From a virus: a DNA stretch of 20,277 nucleotides. The position numbers were made by a program, and so were the translations under genes. The stretch is taken from positions 1-20,277 of IMG/VR virus record IMGVR_UViG_3300032116_001635; one strand, given 5' to 3'. Under the pieces are notes generated by a model. That model was not told where the DNA came from, made no database searches, and saw only the letters and a list, made by a program, of their open reading frames with translations. This document shows, in pieces, positions 18,294-20,277 of this stretch. Position 1 is the first letter of the stretch. Each line of letters starts with the position of its first letter.

Positions 18294-18438
18294 CGGCATC
18301 CCGGCATTTCTTTTTATTGCTTTCCCGCTTCCTATCCTTATGCACGTTTGCCTTTGTTGCGCCGTTAATCAACATTAGCTGATACACATCCCGCGAAGTA
18401 TCAACATATTCCCGCTTATCCTTGTATGTCTTTCCCAT
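18268..18438 (-). CDS. Basic hydrophilic miniprotein, 56 aa
   Basis: 56-aa protein MGKTYKDKREYVDTSRDVYQ..., strongly charged (KDRKRESNKKK) with one Cys; no family. Translation is probably coupled: AAGGA overlaps the stop of the 64-aa gene and the ATG is 7 nt further. A TATAAT lies 1 nt before the ATG with TTGATT 17 nt upstream, but such a promoter would start inside the gene. Confidence 0.7.
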   Translation of the reverse strand: MGKTYKDKREYVDTSRDVYQLMLINGATKANVHKDRKRESNKKKCRDAVDSDRGEW

Positions 18439-18448
18439 GATTATATCC

Positions 18449-18643
18449 TTACAGCGAGATAGAATCAACCTTGCTAATCATACGCTGAAGCACAAGCGTA
18501 AGATCCTGCTGTCCCCAATAATGATCAACAATCTGCCAATCATCAGGGAGATTATACTTTGCTCGCAGAGCAGAAGCAACCGTTTCCACAATCTCCTGAC
18601 GGGTGACAACAACATCCTTTGCTTCGTAGCTTTCGATTTTCAT
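18449..18643 (-). CDS. Hypothetical protein, 64 aa
   Basis: 64-aa protein: MKIESYEAKDVVVTRQEIVETVASALRAKY followed by NLPDDWQIVDHYWG and a strand-rich end. The DW.I..HYWGQQ segment suggests a compact alpha/beta fold; no family named. The ATG at 18643 is fixed by the promoter (TATAAT 7 nt upstream); the longer frame to 18679 overlaps that promoter and is rejected. Followed by a coupled gene. Confidence 0.74.
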   Translation of the reverse strand: MKIESYEAKDVVVTRQEIVETVASALRAKYNLPDDWQIVDHYWGQQDLTLVLQRMISKVDSISL

Positions 18644-18650
18644 GGCGCTT

Positions 18651-18679
18651 ATTATACCCTTCCCGCGTGGTGGATGCAA
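18651..18679 (-). promoter_or_regulatory. Promoter of the 64-aa gene
   Basis: TTGCAT, 17 nt, TATAAT; ATG 7 nt further. A7 tract upstream of the -35. Confidence 0.78.
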
Positions 18680-18694
18680 GCACTACTTTTTTTC

Positions 18695-18799
18695 TTGACT
18701 ACCGCTTGACATTGTGATACACTTGTGGCGGCTAGTTGGCGGCTGCGCCAGCACACTCCCGCACCACCATATTCTAGCATGGTGCGGATCGTCTGTCAA
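18695..18799. promoter_or_regulatory. Convergent-promoter hairpin element E9
   Basis: Plus promoter TTGACT-17-TACACT (weaker -10, TGA extended); duplicated GGCGGCT repeats; minus promoter TTGACA-17-TAGAAT. Palindrome CCGCACCA (18759-18766), centre CCATATTCTAGCA, TGGTGCGG (18780-18787) around the minus -10. Confidence 0.75.
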
Positions 18800-18805
18800 T
18801 ACCTA

Positions 18806-19468
18806 TCAGCGGAAAAACTTCGACTGTGCATCCGTCAACTTTTTGACGCCGTGGTAAACAAGTCCAATCTTTACATCCCCAAGAATAGCAGGAAGATCGT
18901 TAATGTTACCATCGACATATCCCGCATTGATACGATCATCATCCGTTGAAAAGATACGGGAGTGAGGCTTAGTGAGATCTACCTGATCATCATACTTCCC
19001 GCCAAGCGATTGCACAAGCTTAAAGTTAACGGGAAGGTTAGAAAAAAGATCAAGGTGCATACTCTTAGTGTATGCATAAAACGTGACATTAGGGAAAACG
19101 CTAGCGGCACGCTTCCACGCATCGAGATAAGCTTGCGTGTGAAAGTCCCCGGAATCATGGATCCGCACGGTATTATACTTGCGGGAAACCTTGGCAAGAT
19201 CGTTCACAAGCATATCAGAATACTCGGGAAGGAAGGAAGCCTGAAGATTAAAGAAACGCGCTTCCCGAACATTCCTGAAAAGATAGGTTCCCTGCTTTGC
19301 ATAGCACACACCACGGCACGCGCTAGCACCGGGACAGCTATTAACCCCATTGATATCGGTATCAGCGGAGATACCATATCCAACAATCTTGAAAGCTTCA
19401 CCGCTAGTCTTTTCAAGCTTGCTGTTACCGTAGGTCCACTTGAGGAAGGTGTCGTTGTTGTTGGGCAT
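18806..19468 (-). CDS. Gp88-like phage protein, 220 aa
   Basis: 220-aa protein resembling the phage Gp88 family (name from memory of mycobacteriophage gene product 88). Visible: NGVNSCPGASACRGVCYAKQG with C45, C51 and C55, a three-Cys pattern fit for a metal or Fe-S cluster; VRIHDSGDFHTQAYLDAW (102-118) with H104, D105 and D108; and TFYAYTKS (129-136). The fold may be TIM-barrel-like and the Cys arrangement recalls radical-SAM enzymes, though the spacing C-x5-C-x3-C is not the canonical CxxxCxxC. It is the largest gene of the array. Leaderless: ATG 6 nt after TAGAAT. Confidence 0.82.
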   Translation of the reverse strand: MPNNNDTFLKWTYGNSKLEKTSGEAFKIVGYGISADTDINGVNSCPGASACRGVCYAKQGTYLFRNVREARFFNLQASFLPEYSDMLVNDLAKVSRKYNTVRIHDSGDFHTQAYLDAWKRAASVFPNVTFYAYTKSMHLDLFSNLPVNFKLVQSLGGKYDDQVDLTKPHSRIFSTDDDRINAGYVDGNINDLPAILGDVKIGLVYHGVKKLTDAQSKFFR

Positions 19469-19474
19469 GGCGGT

Positions 19475-19504
19475 ATTCTACCTCGGAAGGGATGCGACGG
19501 TCAA
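19475..19504 (-). promoter_or_regulatory. Promoter of the Gp88-like gene
   Basis: TTGACC, 18 nt, TAGAAT; ATG 6 nt further. Leaderless. Confidence 0.8.
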
Positions 19505-19550
19505 CCCACGGGATGCGTTTTTCTTTTTTCGTTCCCCCCGCTTTTTCCCC

Positions 19551-19579
19551 TTGACAACGGGGGCTGGATTTGATATACT
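19551..19579 (+). promoter_or_regulatory. Orphan plus-strand promoter
   Basis: TTGACA, 17 nt, TATACT with TGA extension: a near-consensus sigma70 promoter at the right end of the GC-rich block, with no ORF after it. Confidence 0.78.
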
Positions 19580-19585
19580 GGGGGT

Positions 19586-19642
19586 TTGCCTTTTTTCCGT
19601 GACCATATGTTGCCATACGTTAACATATGATACAATTTTTTT
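19586..19642 (+). ncRNA. Predicted short plus-strand RNA
   Basis: Bounded by the promoter at 19551-19579 and by a terminator: CATATGTT / AACATATG stem (19604-19629) followed by TTTTTTT at 19636-19642. No ORF fits in these ~57 nt. Start is estimated as 7 nt after the -10. Confidence 0.5.
19604..19642 (+). terminator. Intrinsic terminator of the short RNA
   Basis: Perfect 8-bp stem, 10-nt loop, then ATACAA and seven T on the plus strand. Confidence 0.6.
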
Positions 19643-19644
19643 AG

Positions 19645-19726
19645 ATCTGCAAAGTTAAAACTCTATACATTTGCAGATATATAAACTTTTACATTCCAAA
19701 GAACAATGTAGTATATTTCCTACATT
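19645..19726. repeat. AT-rich stem-loops downstream of the last gene
   Basis: Two inverted repeats: ATCTGCAAA/TTTGCAGAT (19645-19678) and AATGTAG/CTACATT (19705-19726). No T-run follows on the minus strand, so they are not clear terminators for the gene at 19761. Confidence 0.5.
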
Positions 19727-19760
19727 CCCAACATCCATAGATTCCTATATATCTATATCC

Positions 19761-20126
19761 TTATACTTTTATGTCTACCTTTATATTCTTTAGGAAAGCT
19801 TTAGTATCCTGCTTTTCCTGTATGATTAGCGGATTCTTATCTTTATATACAACCATTAATCTAGGAATATGGGGATCAAATGTTACCCAGTTATCTTCAC
19901 TAGGATTAATATATCTATGCAATTCTTCTTCATCTAATTCATATCCGCTATCCCAACGTGTTCCGCAGCATTTGCAATCTATCTCGAAATTAGGATCAAA
20001 GTATGTTCCATTAATAGACAGGAATCTAGCTTCTGCTTCTTCCCTATTATCCGCTTCTATGATAATAAGCTTTGCAGGTTCTTTAAATGTTCCCCTGCTA
20101 TTGTTTTGATGGAATCTATAAAACAT
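19761..20126 (-). CDS. Conserved phage protein with CxCCGxRW motif, 121 aa
   Basis: 121-aa protein: N-terminal YRFHQNNSRGTF, then AKLIIIEADNREEAEARF, a G.YFDP segment, and IDCKCCGTRWDSGY (C51, C53, C54). The HQNNS.G.F...IIEA...A....G.YF....DC.CCG.RW order matches a widespread uncharacterised phage family (DUF7296-like by memory). A metal site from the three Cys is likely. Composition is AT-rich again, and initiation uses AAGGTG ahead of the ATG rather than a leaderless promoter. Confidence 0.85.
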   Translation of the reverse strand: MFYRFHQNNSRGTFKEPAKLIIIEADNREEAEARFLSINGTYFDPNFEIDCKCCGTRWDSGYELDEEELHRYINPSEDNWVTFDPHIPRLMVVYKDKNPLIIQEKQDTKAFLKNIKVDIKV

Positions 20127-20204
20127 ACATCACCTTATATATGTATACATCTACGCACAAGTGCGTGGGTGGGGGGTACCCTACTGGGTAACTGGGTTAC
20201 GGTG

Positions 20205-20248
20205 CCAGCCCCCACGCCTGCCTTATTACCTATAAGGCAGGCGGCTGG
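20205..20248. repeat. Long GC-rich hairpin near the right edge
   Basis: GCCTGCCTTAT-TACCT-ATAAGGCAGGC, an 11-bp perfect stem, extended by CCAGCC/GGCTGG around a bulge. It begins with the GCCAGCC seen in the convergent-promoter elements, so it may be another member, but no clear promoter accompanies it. Confidence 0.6.
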
Positions 20249-20277
20249 ATTCGCTGGGGGGCAATGAAAAAAAAAAG

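Noticed and set aside
18439-18467. TTGATT-17-TATAAT just before the 56-aa gene
   Set aside because: The -10 ends 1 nt before the ATG, so transcription would start inside the gene; coupling to the upstream stop with AAGGA explains expression better.
15123-18787. CRISPR or integron attC-type repeats
   Set aside because: No regularly spaced identical repeats with spacers, no cas or integrase gene, and the conserved core is a promoter -10 region.
12602-18799. Element hairpins as ordinary intrinsic terminators
   Set aside because: GC-rich stems are not followed by T-runs on either strand, and they coincide with predicted transcription starts.
18962-19573. Plus-strand ORF of 203 aa
   Set aside because: Antisense of the Gp88-like gene, which has a promoter and family motifs.

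Overview
The window reads as part of a large, virulent tailed-phage genome, probably a T4-like marine or freshwater myovirus. Every convincing protein gene is on the minus strand. Genes are small and tightly packed with frequent start/stop overlaps, and several belong to phage families: GH19 endolysin, lysozyme-like transglycosylase, DnaQ exonuclease, HNH nuclease, ClpP-like protease, a Gp88-like protein and many tiny zinc-ribbon proteins. No host housekeeping operon, rRNA or tRNA is visible. The host cannot be named from the sequence.

Left part (about 1-12,070) is AT-rich and read right to left. It holds a membrane protein, a ClpP-like protease, small hypotheticals, a structured gene-free stretch, a complete tmRNA gene (tag ANDNVELSDYALAA), a GH19 endolysin whose stop codon lies inside the tmRNA 5' end, a Fis-like HTH protein and a DUF1599-like protein. 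Then come a probable virion/assembly block (267 aa, about 497 aa, a 53-aa protein, and a 382-383 aa HExxH metalloprotease-like protein), an exonuclease/HNH pair, a zinc ribbon and a four-helix membrane protein. A lysis cassette follows (signal-peptide transglycosylase plus two mini membrane proteins), then small SH3-like proteins and three proteins sharing the N-terminal leader MKITKEYL. sigma70-type promoters are not evident here; several intrinsic terminators are.

Right part (about 12,150-19,590) changes abruptly to balanced or GC-rich composition and a different gene organisation: 24 small minus-strand genes, most of them 40-130 aa and many with CxxC zinc ribbons. Twenty-two have their own sigma70-like promoter (TTGxxx, 17-18 nt, TATAAT/TAGAAT/TAGGAT). 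In 17 of them the -10 box ends exactly 6-7 nt before the ATG, predicting leaderless mRNAs; the other five have short Shine-Dalgarno leaders, three with a shared leader motif. Promoters are often embedded in the end of the preceding gene, with the stop codon forming part of the -10 or -35 box. Between many genes sits a repeated element of about 90-110 bp: a plus-strand promoter and a minus-strand promoter facing each other across a GC-rich hairpin, the minus -10 box often flanked by complementary arms that differ from copy to copy while the centre stays the same. I regard this element family plus the leaderless array as the undescribed system in the window; it is probably the phage's early-gene region. 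The last 700 bases return to AT-rich sequence with a predicted short plus-strand RNA and one conserved phage gene.
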